64,000 nucleotides of DNA. Source: Dysidea avara (taxonomy: Eukaryota > Porifera > Demospongiae > Dictyoceratida > Dysideidae). Within the stretch, counting starts at the first letter, position 1. Each line of letters begins with the position of its first letter. The position numbers and the translations under genes are program-made. The notes under the pieces are model-generated. The model was given only the letters and a program-made list of their open reading frames with translations. It was not told the origin of the DNA and did not search any database. The stretch spans positions 24,865,471 to 24,929,470 of the forward strand of contig NC_089272.1 in NCBI RefSeq assembly GCF_963678975.1, given 5' to 3'. Positions 11,938 through 24,334 of the stretch are shown here, piece after piece.

Positions 11938-12617
11938 TGTGACTGAATTTGACAAAACCCGGCTTCGACGCACAAAACTTCGTTAGGAGATATGGCGATT
12001 TTAAGTAATCATTGTGTAATAACTTCCCAGTGCCTACAGCTGTGTAAACAAAATTTGCACCAAGTATGCATCTATTTACTAGCTATCACTGAGTGGGTGT
12101 ATACATTTCTGATACCCAAAATTAGCCCTGTTTTGGGCAGCTTTTCTCGAGTGAGTAATAATATCACAGGTGATAGTAATAGGGTGGGAGGGTGGGGGTG
12201 GATAGTAATAGGGTGGGAGGGTGGGGGTGCATAGTAATAGGATGGGGGTGGATGGTGGTCTTAATATACGGGTATAAAATGGAGTAAGAAGACGATTGGA
12301 ATCCAGAGGCCAAGTTTGGGCTCTCCATGGCCCTCAAATCACTCCAAATTGACCGAGAACACCATTGGTGAGCTCTCTGTGAAGTCCCAGCTCACTACAC
12401 ACCATTATCACAAAGCCATGGCCATTCAATGACGCCAATCTCCCACTCGTGGCTTTGACAGGGTCGGAAGAAAGCTGCCGCAGAAACCAGACTTGCCAGT
12501 CCTGAAGGAAGTACAGTGTGGAATGTGATAGTGTATTAGGCCAGCAATCCATTTCTGGTAAAAACGTAAGTTTGATTTTGTGTGTGTGGAAGCCTTGTTA
12601 TGTGAAATCCGGTCACA
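11938..12617. mobile_element. TGTGAC-type MITE, copy a (680 bp)
   Basis: The left end TGTGACTGAATTTGACAAAA and the reversed right end TGTGACCGGATTTCACATAA continue into a shared GGCTTC.ACRCACA. This is the same family as 16905-17150, 29636-30256, 31156-31394 and 35126-35406. The interior holds a G-rich minisatellite and a stretch of unusually high GC at 12290-12560 with no supportable gene. Confidence 0.75.
12166..12255. repeat. G-rich minisatellite, quadruplex-capable
   Basis: A unit of about 29 bases containing GGGTGGGAGGGTGGGGG and then ATAGTAATA is repeated two and a half to three times. Each full unit fits the G3N1G3N1G3N1G3 pattern on the plus strand (about 12182-12198 and 12211-12227). 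Confidence 0.8.
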
Positions 12618-12635
12618 TTTAATATTAAGAGAGGC

Positions 12636-12655
12636 ATCACGTGATATCACGTGAT
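12636..12655. promoter_or_regulatory. Perfect 20-bp palindrome with two CACGTG E-boxes
   Basis: ATCACGTGATATCACGTGAT equals its own reverse complement and contains two TCACGTGA boxes spaced 10 bases apart, the preferred site of bHLH-Zip factors of the MITF/TFE and USF type. No gene start is evident next to it. Confidence 0.55.
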
Positions 12656-13121
12656 CTAACAATACTACAGTTAGCTTGTTTGGCTGCCTCTTGCTACTCC
12701 TTGTGTTCCATGGGTTGGTAATAAAGTGTGGGCCTGTTTTCAAGCGTCAATTGGTAAGTTACACTTTATGTGGGCTATAATGTATCCATGACTATACAAT
12801 ATCGCTAAATTTAGTGTATTGCTTGGCTTAAGGTATAGCTAGTGTGCTTTACAGTCTCATGGCTCAAACTATAATGCCCAAACAGTAACAATGAAGAGAG
12901 GGCTTGAGAGGGCAAGTATACACTCACCATGTAGTGTGTAGAGTATGCATACGTAGAATTTTCCAGCTAGGGGGTCTGGGGTGATGCTTCTTCTGGAATA
13001 TAGCTATCACTAGATTGAATCTGGAACTATTTTAACCAAATTTTCTATTGTACTGAAAGGATTGTGGGGGTACAGAAATTTTAGAAAAACAGAACTACAC
13101 CTTTAAACAGTGTTTACTCTA

Positions 13122-13260
13122 GGATTTCTCCAGGAATCAGGGATTAGGGGGTGACCAGGTGAAAGCCTGTTATAGTTATTAAAGTTCACACGGATTTCTC
13201 AGAGAATCAGGAATTAGGGGGTGACCAGGTGAAAGTCTGTTATATAGTTATTAAAGTTTA
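13122..13260. repeat. Tandem duplication of about 70 bp
   Basis: The block starting GGATTTCTC and containing TTAGGGGGTGACCAGGTGAA and TTATTAAAGTT occurs at 13122-13191 and again, with few changes, at 13192-13260. Confidence 0.8.
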
Positions 13261-14793
13261 CTATATAAAAAAAACAGTTGAAATAGTTGCCAAACTGGTT
13301 AGTCATTTAAGGGTGTGTTATTGTTAATTTAGATTTTTGTGATTGGGTGAATGCATGAGTGTATAGTAGTGATGACATAATGATGTAATGCCTAGGACAA
13401 CCATGTACAAATGCATGTATTTTATTTTCAATTAGTAATGCACTGCATATCAAGTGTTGAATCTTTACAATTTGTGTGAGATCAGTATTGACCATCATTG
13501 TACATATGATACCACAAAGATTACAAGATCTGCATGGATGGATGTCTTCCAAGAAATAATTTAAAACTTGGGGCGTTTGAAATTAAATACTAGGCCAACA
13601 TTTTCATGGTTATAGCAAAACAAGAAGTTTTTTTAATCAGGCTTTCTGATATTATATCTGGGGGTATTTGTGCTGGCTGTGCATGCCAAGCAGAAAGTTG
13701 TACAAAATTACACGTTCTGAGATTGAATTTAAGGACAATTTTGAGAGCTAAGCATGCTATATGCATGAACTTTTGTTAGTTGTATACTAGGAGATTTTTA
13801 GTGATCTGATACGGAATCTGAGAGCACTTTAAGGTTGTGTTTGCAATTTTTAACCTGGGAAAATTTTACATACTGACATTGAATCTGAGAGCATTTTTGA
13901 TAAGTTTAGTGTCATTTTAAAACAAGCTTAACTTAAGTATTGTGTAGTAGTCACTCACAATTTTAGAGGGTGAGTCAGAGATTATAAGGCAATGCATAAT
14001 AGTGGATTGTCAATGACATACACAGGATTGGATCTTAAGGTCACTGTAGAAATTTAAAATGCACGCAAAAATAACTTCAACTTTGTAGTATATATAGCCA
14101 CAGACTGTTCTGTTACTATTTCAATCTGACTTTTTTAATTATATGGCCCCATCACCATAATATTAATAGTTTACAGCCAGAGAGTTGAAAGTCACTTACA
14201 TATACAACTAGTTTTTGGCCACAACTAACCCCCTTATAACATGACAACTTAAATGCTGTGGTATCATTTGAGCTTATAAAGTTGAGCTTCAAGGGGTTTG
14301 GGAGTGCAAACCCTGTATGACATTAAAATTTTATTAGCTTCAATTGATGCTAGATTCAGATAAATGCAGCATGGAACTTTGGTACTGATAAAGCAAAAAC
14401 AAACAGTTCTCAGATACTACAGCCTTGTTAACTGTATACATGCTAAGAAATTAACTGTTTTACTTAAGCATGTTAACCCAAGAATCAATGTAGCAACAAC
14501 TGAAAATACCCGCTATAATATTATTAAACTATTTGTTCTCAGAAAGTGATTAGTATATGGCAGGATGTTTGGAGCAATGGTAAGATAGCAGTGCACAGGT
14601 CAAGAAACACACTAGCATCTTCTTGAAAAAACATTATGATGAATGTTCTATTAGAGTAGTTGACTGTTCTATAGAGAGTATGTCGGTTTTTAGCAGCTTT
14701 TAGGTTAAGTCTCACACCAAAAGTATAATTTGAACCTCTCTTAGTAATTCTAAGTAAAGATTAGCCATTCTCCCTTCTCTTTTCATTGCCCAT

Positions 14794-15125
14794 CAGCGGC
14801 GGAGGAAGTAGTTGATATGAGGGGGGCTAGGCTGACCCAGACTTATTTCTATAGTTTGGTAAGGTGAGACCAAAAAAAAAAAAAAAAAAAAAAAAAAAAG
14901 GTCACAACCAACTGACAAGAGCTTTCCACCTCACCAGCTACCATCTCTAGCTGATAAACTACATAAAAACCCTTACATAGCTCGCTACACACTGACTACT
15001 TTATTAGAGTGACTGCTCTATTAGAGTATCTCGATCTTTATCACAGTTTTCAACCCCACTCCAAGAAAGATAATTTCGGTGTGATATCATTCTGCTTAGC
15101 CCCCCCCCCCTTTCCGCCGCCTATG
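14794..15125. mobile_element. hAT-type MITE with 8-bp target duplication (332 bp)
   Basis: Ends are CAGCGGCGGAGGAAG on the left and, reversed, CATAGGCGGCGGAAAGG on the right. Both sides are flanked by TTGCCCAT (14786-14793 and 15126-15133), the 8-bp duplication typical of hAT transposases. The interior has an A-tract (14871-14899) and one copy of the recurrent ACTCTAATAGAGCAGTCA motif, reversed, at 15011-15037. No coding capacity. Confidence 0.85.
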
Positions 15126-15257
15126 TTGCCCATGCTTACGTATAAGATGCAATTGCATCTATAGACTATATTGCAACTTTTAGAAGCTTCCTAGCTTGCA
15201 CATGGTAAAATTTTGGAGGGGGGTACTTCAGCACCCCCCTAAATCCGCCCTTGGCAA

Positions 15258-16216
15258 TAGTGTGAGCAGGTGCTACTCACTTCTTGCTTCCTGTTTGCAC
15301 AAGCCGAGACACAGAATACATTTGACAATATGCAGTATATAATATACACCTGTAGACAATTGATAATCCCAGTTGCATGGTGACCAGTCACATGCTCTGT
15401 CTACCAAGAGGTGGATACTTACAGGTACTTTGTCTGTGGTAACATGAAAATGTGCAAGTAAAGTTTCTTGCTGAAAGAGCAACTAGAACAACAATAGCAC
15501 TGGCCAAGAAGGTTGAAATTTCCTGGACAAGAAAGTTGCAGTACAGGGCAAAATTTTCTACAGACTTTCCTTAACAGTTCCTGTAAATTTCCTGTGATTT
15601 ACAGAAATGTTCAAGATTTGTTCAGGAAAGTCTATTGGAAATTTTTCCCTAAACTGTAGGTTTCTTGTTCAGGTAATTTTAACTTCCTTGTAAGTTAGCA
15701 CAGCAAAGCACATTGAACCCTTAACAATTTGATTATCAAGCTAATGGTTTTTGCCACACTGTACACAACACAATGCACATTCACTATACATGGTCGACTC
15801 ACTCTACATATTGAATGCACACACAAATAAAGCCATCCAATCTCCGTTACAGAAAGGATTTCATGTGAGACAAAGGAAAATCTACAGCCCATATGCTGTA
15901 CAGTATAATATGCACATTTTACATTAAAGAATCAAATGGTCTCCATTGAATACTTAAAATGAATTCCTCAGTATAGCTTCTTGCATTTGTGAGGTCAGTT
16001 AAAAGATATATTACCTTTCATCTGCCAAGAGCACCCATGTAAGGTACAGCACAAATGAACTTGTATGGATTCTAGTCAGCATTGAAGCAGTTAGATGGAG
16101 TGTATGATACATGTAATAATAAAGAAAGCACATACAGTAGGTGCTGTGTTATAAATTCAGTCAAGTTTAAGTCTATTTCTTTACTACTGTATTGACTTGA
16201 TGATAATTGTTGTAAG
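15258..16216. other. No gene seen
   Basis: AT-rich spacer between the transposon cluster and the decayed coiled-coil gene. No motif or splice-bounded ORF is convincing. Confidence 0.5.
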
Positions 16217-16904
16217 TCAAGAAAACAAAGGAAAAATCGCTTTTTCTCCTTGCCAAATATTCCACTGAACTCCACTCAACCTGGAAGAAAACCACTGCCT
16301 GCTAGAGAGCAAGACAAGTCTTTCTACAAGTAAGCCACATACTAATAATACTATACAACTTAAATGACACTACACCTATGCTGGGTTGTGTACCCACTGA
16401 GGAACAGAAAGTAAAAAGTGTCTGTGAAAGTGAGTGTGTTGATAATATGGGTATACTTTATAGGAAGTATGGAATTGGAAGTGATTGTATTTCAGCTCCT
16501 AATGCTGAGGTACTCACAAATTTTGTGTTGCTAATGATAACCAAATCATTACAGTACATAGTGACAGGACGAGGGTACACTTTCACAAGACACAACAACA
16601 AGGTAACAATGAACATCAACTCTGATGTCTTCTTTGATGACAATCCAGTGCCATCTGATCAAGCATTTCCTTGTCGTACTATACTAAGGAGACAAGCACC
16701 TTTACCCCCAATAAAAAATCCTAAAGAGCAAATTTAAAGTAAGAATTCATGTCAGTATTTCTGTGATCTCTTGCAATGGCAAAATATATTCTATAGGGAG
16801 TTGAGAGAAGCTCACATGGAAGAAATTACAAAATTCAAAAATCAACATGATACAAGGTGTACTATAAGGTACAGCAAAACTGGTTATAAAGGCACTTTGT
16901 AATT

Positions 16905-17150
16905 TGTGACCAAATTTTTGGAAAATCATCCTTATGGGTGCATTTGACACATAAAATATTTAGTTCTGAAACACATGCAGCATTCCTACCCATTTAAGGG
17001 TAGAATAAACCATAGATACAGTACATTGAATTACAAGAAAAATTTTAGAAATATTTGAAAAGTGCTTTCTGCTACAGTATTAACACTACCACACTAGTTT
17101 CAAAAATTCTAGGTGTACCAATAAGGGTGATTATCCAAAATTCAGTCACA
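16905..17150. mobile_element. TGTGAC-type MITE, copy e (246 bp)
   Basis: The left end TGTGACCAAATTTTTGG and the reversed right end TGTGACTGAATTTTGG both continue to AATCA.CCTTATKGGT. It lies in an intron of the decayed coiled-coil gene and has no coding capacity. Confidence 0.7.
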
Positions 17151-17935
17151 TTTATGTGTGGTATTATTAGCTGACTATATACGAAATCCTGCATAAGTAA
17201 TTCCTAGAGTCACAAGTGAGGGGAATATCCACAAAGGAGGGCCTTTGATAGGTGTTTTAAGAACTCTTTTTGGAACATTGATAATTCTAGACTTCAAGCT
17301 GTCACCTCAGAAATCTATACTTTGGAATGTGGGGTAGCTGCATTTTTCTCAAGACAGTTATATTAGGTTGATGTCTTGACAGCAGCCATGTATTTTCCCT
17401 ACAATACAGCTGCATCCATTACTCTAGTAGGGAAATTTTGCAATTGTGAGGATGAAAACTATTGAAATACTGCAACAAACCCTTAAGCAATATTTAATAT
17501 ATTCTCAAGCCTTTATTTTATAACTTTGATAATAATGATAGTAGGATCCTAGCTTTTCTTTCAGTTTCCAATCCAAACTGATATGGTACTTCTACAGTAT
17601 ATGTATCACAAAGTGTGAGCCATTAGTTATGCTACATATATCCTTAGGTAGATGATGACAAAACTGAAGCAGCTTACAGACAATTGCTGCTGAGAAATAA
17701 AACACAGAAAAAGAAAAGACAGTGAAACAGGACAAGGAAAAGTCAAAACTTGATATACAGTAGTGAAGAATGTGAGAAGGAAAGAGGTAAGCTTAGTGTG
17801 CATGTCAATATCACCTACAATGAACATTACTATAGGAAGAACTAAAGTTACTTCATGAGAAAGCTATTGAAGACCGAAAAATCTAACTATGTAAGTCTAG
17901 TAATGTGTTGTGTGTTGTGTGTGCTTGTGTATCGT

Positions 17936-17981
17936 GTATGTGTGTGTGTGTGTGTGAGTGTGCGTGTGTGTGTGTGTGTGT

Positions 17982-18014
<33 letters not shown>

Positions 18015-18036
18015 AGTGTGTGTGTGTGTGTGTGTG

Positions 18037-18037
<1 letters not shown>
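17936..18037. repeat. (TG)n array 1
   Basis: About 100 bases of TG dinucleotide with scattered GC and AG interruptions. Long ORFs on either strand here are artefacts of the repeat. Confidence 0.95.
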
Positions 18038-18814
<777 letters not shown>

Positions 18815-19589
18815 TCATTGGGCATGTAGCTATATAAAGTGATGTAATGTGCACATACAGAAAAACTATACTTACTTACTTACTTATTTACTTACTTAGT
18901 TGACTAATCTTAAAGCTATATAGTTGGAAAACAGTTGGATGGTATTCTTAGCATTGCATCAAACATGCCACTGGCTGTTGTGTGTTTAGCTAACAAAATG
19001 GGTCAGATGGGGTTAGCACAGATCAAGGAAATTGAGAAAAAATAATTGCTGACAAGGCAACTAAGCATCAACAGGATATTGAGGTACAGTCAAATAACTA
19101 TTATGCTCTGTAGCTATCTTGTCAAATGCACAATAGAATTTATTCAAAAAATTTGAAAGTAGCTCAAGAAAAGAAAAGGAATTTACAAAAGTCACAATGT
19201 TAGTGAAGGTATCAAAAGGCTACTATGATGACTCTGTGTGTGTATTGGATTTAAGACATAATTATTAGGATGTAGGGATGGAAATTGAACAATTAAAACC
19301 TGAAAAAGCTGATATAATCAACCAGAAAAGAAAAACTCAAGTTAATACACAGGAAGTGGTATGTATTGATAAGATGATCACATTAATTTTCAGACAGATG
19401 AACTGAATGAATAGAAACAGATTCTGTCTGAAGTTTTAAGCTAAGGTGGATATTTATGTGCATTGCTCTCTTTGTTGCACAGTTTCCTGTAATAGGTTGA
19501 TAAGGTCAAGAGAAGGCATTGGAATAAAATCAGAAAACGATCAATGAAGCCACCCAACTGAAGTGCATGTAGTACAGTTTTGGGAATCA

Positions 19590-20530
19590 TGAAGAACTGG
19601 GATTTTCCATCCAAACATATCACCAGCCTCAATTTCCCTTCATGACAGCTTGGCAGCATTGGTTAAACACAGCCAAACCCAAAAATGTCCACAGACCAAC
19701 TCCAAACCCTTTTAAAATGTTTCTATGAAATTTTGAAAGATTTCTATTTGCCAGAATTTTATTCTGACTGCCTGACTGACAAACTGATTCCTTGACAGTC
19801 GATGACATGGGCGTATGCAAGAATTTTGAAAAAGGGTTTCCATTCCAGCTAAATGACTGTTATATTAGAGTAGTTTCTATTACCTGACTGCCCTATTAGA
19901 GTATCTCGATCTTGTCATTAAAATCACAATTCAAAAATTGCTATAGGTGTTGCTATCATGTTAGAAACTATTATTTAACTAAGATAAAAGTTTAAAATAC
20001 TGTATGTCCTGTTCCATGATAGATTCCAGGTTATGGAAACCTAAAGTTTCAATTTATTAATGTTTCAAGTAGTGTGTAAAATCCAAAGGGGTTTCCTGGA
20101 ACCCCTGGAAATCCCCCTTGGTATGCCCCTGGATAAGGCTACAGGCTTGATTTCTTGGCACTGTTTGACATCACTTCGTCCTGCCAGAGATGTGCCTTTT
20201 TGCCAACTGCAGTAGAGTACACATCATGAACTTGCTTTTATCCATCTTTGCGTTCCAGTTCTTCTAGTGGTGTTAATATGTCGATTTGTGGAGATAGCAC
20301 GACATGGCTTCCCTCTGGCTGTGTTGGTTATTATCCTTATCACCCGTATTTTCCGTAGTGACTGGATTGATTACAGAGAAGCTTCTCATACTATTCTTTG
20401 TTTATAGTGTTGTATAACAAGCTGAGCATAGCTGCAAGTGAAGCATTAAGACCACTTCACTTTCAAGTCAGTGAATGATAGCTAGGATGTGCATTCAGAA
20501 CTCTGGCACCATCTTCTTTGATGTAGTAAG
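19590..20530 (+). repeat. Long dispersed repeat, copy 1 (interrupted by a MITE)
   Basis: Blocks here recur in order at 59210-59690: ATATCACCAGC, CTTCATGAC, CCAACTGCAGTA, CTTATCACCC followed by TATTTTCC, and CTGGATTGATT. The MITE at 19806-20131 splits this copy. The palindromic stretch at 20603-20792 also has a counterpart at 59740-59900, so the element may extend that far. No coding frame is intact; class unknown. Confidence 0.6.
19806..20131 (-). mobile_element. hAT-like MITE family A, copy 1 (326 bp)
   Basis: This is the reverse-strand counterpart of 41735-42058 (324 bp). Both have ends of CAGGGGCATACC / CATGGGCGTATGC type next to GGGTTTCC and GGAACCCC(T)GG blocks. Both carry the recurrent ACTCTAATAGAGCAGTCA motif near one end (here reversed, 19856-19912). 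No exact target duplication remains. Confidence 0.7.
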
Positions 20531-20602
20531 TATGAGTTAATTCACCAGTCATAAAAAGGTTACAAAATGTAAACAAACGAGTTAGGTCTTTTTAGTTCGA
20601 TT

Positions 20603-20792
20603 AGGGATCATATGTTGAATAAATGTAGGGAAACAATAGAGGTTGCCTACACCTGCAGATATACTAGTGAACATTTACATTTAATCCCTACTTCAGTCCA
20701 TACCCATGACTGAATTAGGGATTAAATGTTCAACAGTATATCTGCAGGTGTAAGTGACCTCCCTTATTTCCCTACTTTTTTCTATGATCCCT
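20603..20792. repeat. Large palindromic element
   Basis: TAGGGATCATA at the left pairs with TATGATCCCTA at the right. Inside, CACCTGCAGATATACT pairs with AGTATATCTGCAGGTG and AACATTTA with TAAATGTT. The whole 190-bp segment can fold back. A diverged counterpart is at 59740-59900. Confidence 0.7.
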
Positions 20793-20800
20793 AAACAATA

Positions 20801-20941
20801 GTTAGACATCAAAACACAGGGTTCTACAGAATTTAGAAACCTGAAAGGCCCTGTAGTAGCATCCTCACTTTGCTCATGCACCACAATACAAGGCCTTTCA
20901 GGTTTCTAAATTCTGTAGAACCCTGTGTTTCTATGTCTAAC
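20801..20941. repeat. 50-bp inverted repeat with 41-bp loop
   Basis: The left arm 20801-20850 (starts GTTAGACATC, ends CTGAAAGGCC) and right arm 20892-20941 are reverse complements over 50 bases with two mismatches. Transcribed, this would form a long near-perfect hairpin. It directly follows the palindromic element at 20603-20792. Confidence 0.9.
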
Positions 20942-21288
20942 TAATTTAGACCACAGCTCATTGTTGCACCTTCACAGCTGCTTGCAGCATGAGATATGTT
21001 CTTGAGTAGAACAAGCCCCTGTCAACTTGTAACAGCGCTTGTTATCCAGTTAAACGCCCATGCATTGCCAATGTTATAGGCGAATAATTGCTGTGTTTTG
21101 TATCACCACAGAGATAGCTAGGGATCTATTGAGACATGAACAAGGGATCTACAGGATTTAGATACCTGTAAGTAACCAATGAAATTTGAGTATTTCACCT
21201 TGCTGTGGTCTAATCAAACTTAAAATTCCAAAATTTTCCTTAGTATAAAAGACAACCCTGTATATACTGTGCAACTTTACATACATAA

Positions 21289-21403
21289 TAGTTATACAAC
21301 AGCTGCAAGGAATTTTGCTGATATATACATCCTAAGCCCAAGGGCTGCAGGCCTGAGGGTAGAGTATGTATATATCAGCAAATCCCTAGCAGCTGTGGTA
21401 TAA
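21289..21403. repeat. Inverted repeat of about 38 bp, MITE-like
   Basis: Left arm TTATACAACAGCTGC... to TTTGCTGATATATACAT pairs with ATGTATATATCAGCAAA... to GCAGCTGTGGTATAA. The loop is GC-richer and contains AGCCCAAGGGCT, itself palindromic. Confidence 0.8.
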
Positions 21404-21441
21404 GTGATATACAGAGTACTCACCCTGTTTGTTTTATACAC

Positions 21442-21511
21442 TGGTATCTAATGATCGATCATGGTTTTAAAAGCATTGGTATCTGATGATTGATCATGGT
21501 TTTAAAAGCAT
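21442..21511. repeat. Tandem duplication of 35 bp
   Basis: The unit TGGTATCTAATGATCGATCA followed by TGGTTTTAAAAGCAT is present twice in a row with two substitutions. Confidence 0.85.
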
Positions 21512-22211
21512 GGGCTAATAGCCCTCAGAACGCTATCCATGTGTCATTATACTTCAATACACAACATTACAACTTAGAATAGTGGCTTTGAGCTTTCATT
21601 TTTATTTTTAGTCTTTTGCACTACATTAAGGTTTGCCATTAAGGTTTGCCAGTAGGGACAGTGCATAAGTTACTATATCATAAGTACAGTATAAGTTACT
21701 AACCTGTTTTCAGTGATCTACTGTAATTCACTTTATTTTCATGCAAAAATGTTTTGTGATAAAAATTTTTGTGTAAAAATATTTTCGTGTGATGTACGTA
21801 AATGACTGCTCTGTTAGAGTAGTTTGATCTTGTATAAAAATTTTCATGCAAGAAACTTTTGTACAAATTTTGCATATGAAAATTATTTTACAACGAAAAA
21901 AAGCAAATTATGGTAGCTTGCTCCATGGCCTGCTCAATGGTTAACATGTGATACATAGAAGTATGCATTCACGCATCACCCAAATGATTACTTCATCATA
22001 GAAAATAGTTTTTTAGCAATCAATTTGTAATTTTTCGACTTCACTCAACCAGGCTAAGAAGCTAATACTAAATACCACAATGTAATCCTGCATGTCGCTC
22101 AATATAATAATTCAAAGTGTATCGTATCTTTGAACTGGTTGGGCATCAAAGCCATGCAAAACCGCATTCCTATGATATTTCCCAGTGGTACCTTTGATTG
22201 CCCACATTAAA

Positions 22212-22212
<1 letters not shown>

Positions 22213-22248
<36 letters not shown>
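22213..22248. repeat. (AT)n microsatellite
   Basis: About 34 bases of uninterrupted AT dinucleotide. Confidence 0.95.
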
Positions 22249-22253
<5 letters not shown>

Positions 22254-22812
22254 AGAGTTAAAGCACTTCCACAAGTGCTATATGTCAAAATTATAGTGGG
22301 CGAGAGACAAATATGGCATGAGGCAAAGCCAAGAGCTATATTTCATCTCAAGACCACTCTTTGAGTGCTATATTTGACGTATAGCACGAGTCTAGGCAGT
22401 ATTTAACTGGTACAGAGAACAGGTACACATGACACACGAAACAATTAGAAACTTATGGAATAGTCTTAGAATAGGCATTGCTCCTGTACTGCACCTGCAT
22501 TAGACTATGATGAGCAAGAGGATGAATCTAGTCTGTCTTCTCAACTACTATGACATAAAAGTGTTCGTTTGTGGTAGTTAATAAGCATATTACTGCTAGG
22601 ACTCATCTGTTTATGTGAATAAAATATAGTAAGGACATTCGTAAGGACATTCACTGCTGCTGAGCACAAGCAACCATATGCATCATCAAAATCTTCAAGT
22701 ATGTCTATATAAATTAAATCCAGTGGTTCTGCTCTTACCAGTTCAGTTGGCTGGTCAGCCAACGTAGTATATAGGCTATCAGCCCAGACTGGCTTGGTTG
22801 ATTGGTGTACTG

Positions 22813-22990
22813 GCCATAGCTGAAGTCTCTATTGAGTGACTTTTAATTGTAGATAAACTCTCTACCAGATGACTTGTTATGTAGCTGAACTTTCTACAGG
22901 GAGACTTTAATGTAGTTGAAGTCTCTACTGAGTGACTTGTAATGTAGCTGAACTCTCTACCAGGTGACTTGTAATGTAGCTGAACACCAT
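22813..22990. repeat. 32-bp minisatellite, about five copies
   Basis: A unit of form GTAGCTGAACTCTCTACC + AGGTGACTTGTAAT repeats about five times with substitutions. Alternate units read GAAGTCTCTACTGAGTGACT, suggesting a dimeric higher-order unit. Confidence 0.8.
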
Positions 22991-24334
22991 AATAGGGTGA
23001 CTGTTACATCAAATGATATTACGTATCCCATTCAAAAAACATTCTATGGAACACCATCCCTCTTTGCATCGTACATCTATCTAATCCCATTGCATTTTTG
23101 GAATGCATTTTGTTGTTTTCTGTTTGTGTGAAGTCTATATTTTGTATTAGTTTATGTGTTGTGTATCTTTGCTAGTTTTATTCTGATTGAAAGACTCTTC
23201 TACAGTAATTAATCCACTCACATTGCATATTTCAGCTCATTCCCTTGAGCAGTTTATCTGTAACAATTTTTTTTATTTGTGAAACTCCCGATTATATTAC
23301 AGCTATATTTCTATATTACTGTATGTGTGCTGTACAGTCCATACATGTATTTAATGACTACTGAAGAGTATATTCATGAAGAGACTGTTTAGTATGTTTA
23401 TGTAAGCCATAGAACCTAATTCTGCACATTTTGCTACCTGAGCTAATTGTCAAACAAGCTAAGACAATAAATAGTAGTACAAAGGTGACTACTGTATGTA
23501 TTTTAATTAAATGACTATCATTCAGTAGGCATGTAGAGTTCATAGTATAAATAAGAGCTCCTTACTTAAATCTTTGGTTCTCATTTTACTTCTTAGACAA
23601 ATGCTAAGTTGAAAAGCAGATGAAATAACAAAAATGAAAATAGAAGAAGAGAGAAGGGCAAGAGAAAGTTTATTCAGAATTCAGAAGGTGCATGGGTATT
23701 ATACAGTATATTAAATAGAAGAAACTTAACACCAATATAATAATGTACTTTCAGTCCATGCTTCAAGCTCGATTTAGTACTACCTTACCAACAACAGCTA
23801 TAGTTGAAGGTGAAGCAAATAAAAGCCAAGGATGTTCTTCATCATCTGAAGATAAAAAATAAAGCACATCACAAGAAAGATTATCTAAAAGTCGTATCTA
23901 ATAATTATTAAAGTGCTAACAACAGATCTACCAAGTTGTATATACGTACATGTAACTTAAACAAATACTTATGGATGTACTGTTACCTATATTTAATTAT
24001 TATTATTTCTGCTGCTTTTGCTGCTGTCACTGCTGCTGCTCTCCTAGACTATAACTAGTTTACAACTGACTCATTTATCATCTGCTTCTGCTACACATGG
24101 AATACGTATAGTCTACAGCAAATTTCTAATGAGGTTTTTATTTTCACACCACTTGATTAGTATAGAAAACATATAAATATGGGAGTACAGTTACCTTATT
24201 CAAAAGTTTCCTCACATTACACCTTTCCTTTTTATTACAAGCTCAAAGCATATTCTGACTTTGTACACTACAGTGATTCCTCTATGCAGTACCTTTACTA
24301 TAAAATGTGTGCATAGCAATTTTTATACATAGCA

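Larger units (their letters stand above)
10826..15251. mobile_element. Possible composite transposon block with GGGCGGAT ends
   Basis: The left edge reads CAGGGGCGGATCTAGGATTT and the right edge, on the other strand, CAAGGGCGGATTTAGG; both run into G-rich GGGGGGTGCT. They could be the ends of one large element into which the LINE, MITEs and minisatellite listed below were inserted, or ends of two separate elements. GCAAT flanks both edges but no clean 8-bp duplication is present. Confidence 0.35.

Noticed and set aside
12334..12743. Minus-strand ORFs of 72 and 105 codons
   Set aside because: They lie in and across the edge of a MITE, overlap each other in different frames, and show no domain or splice context.
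22813..22990. CRISPR-like array
   Set aside because: The 32-bp units are contiguous with no unique spacers, and this is animal nuclear DNA, so it is a minisatellite.
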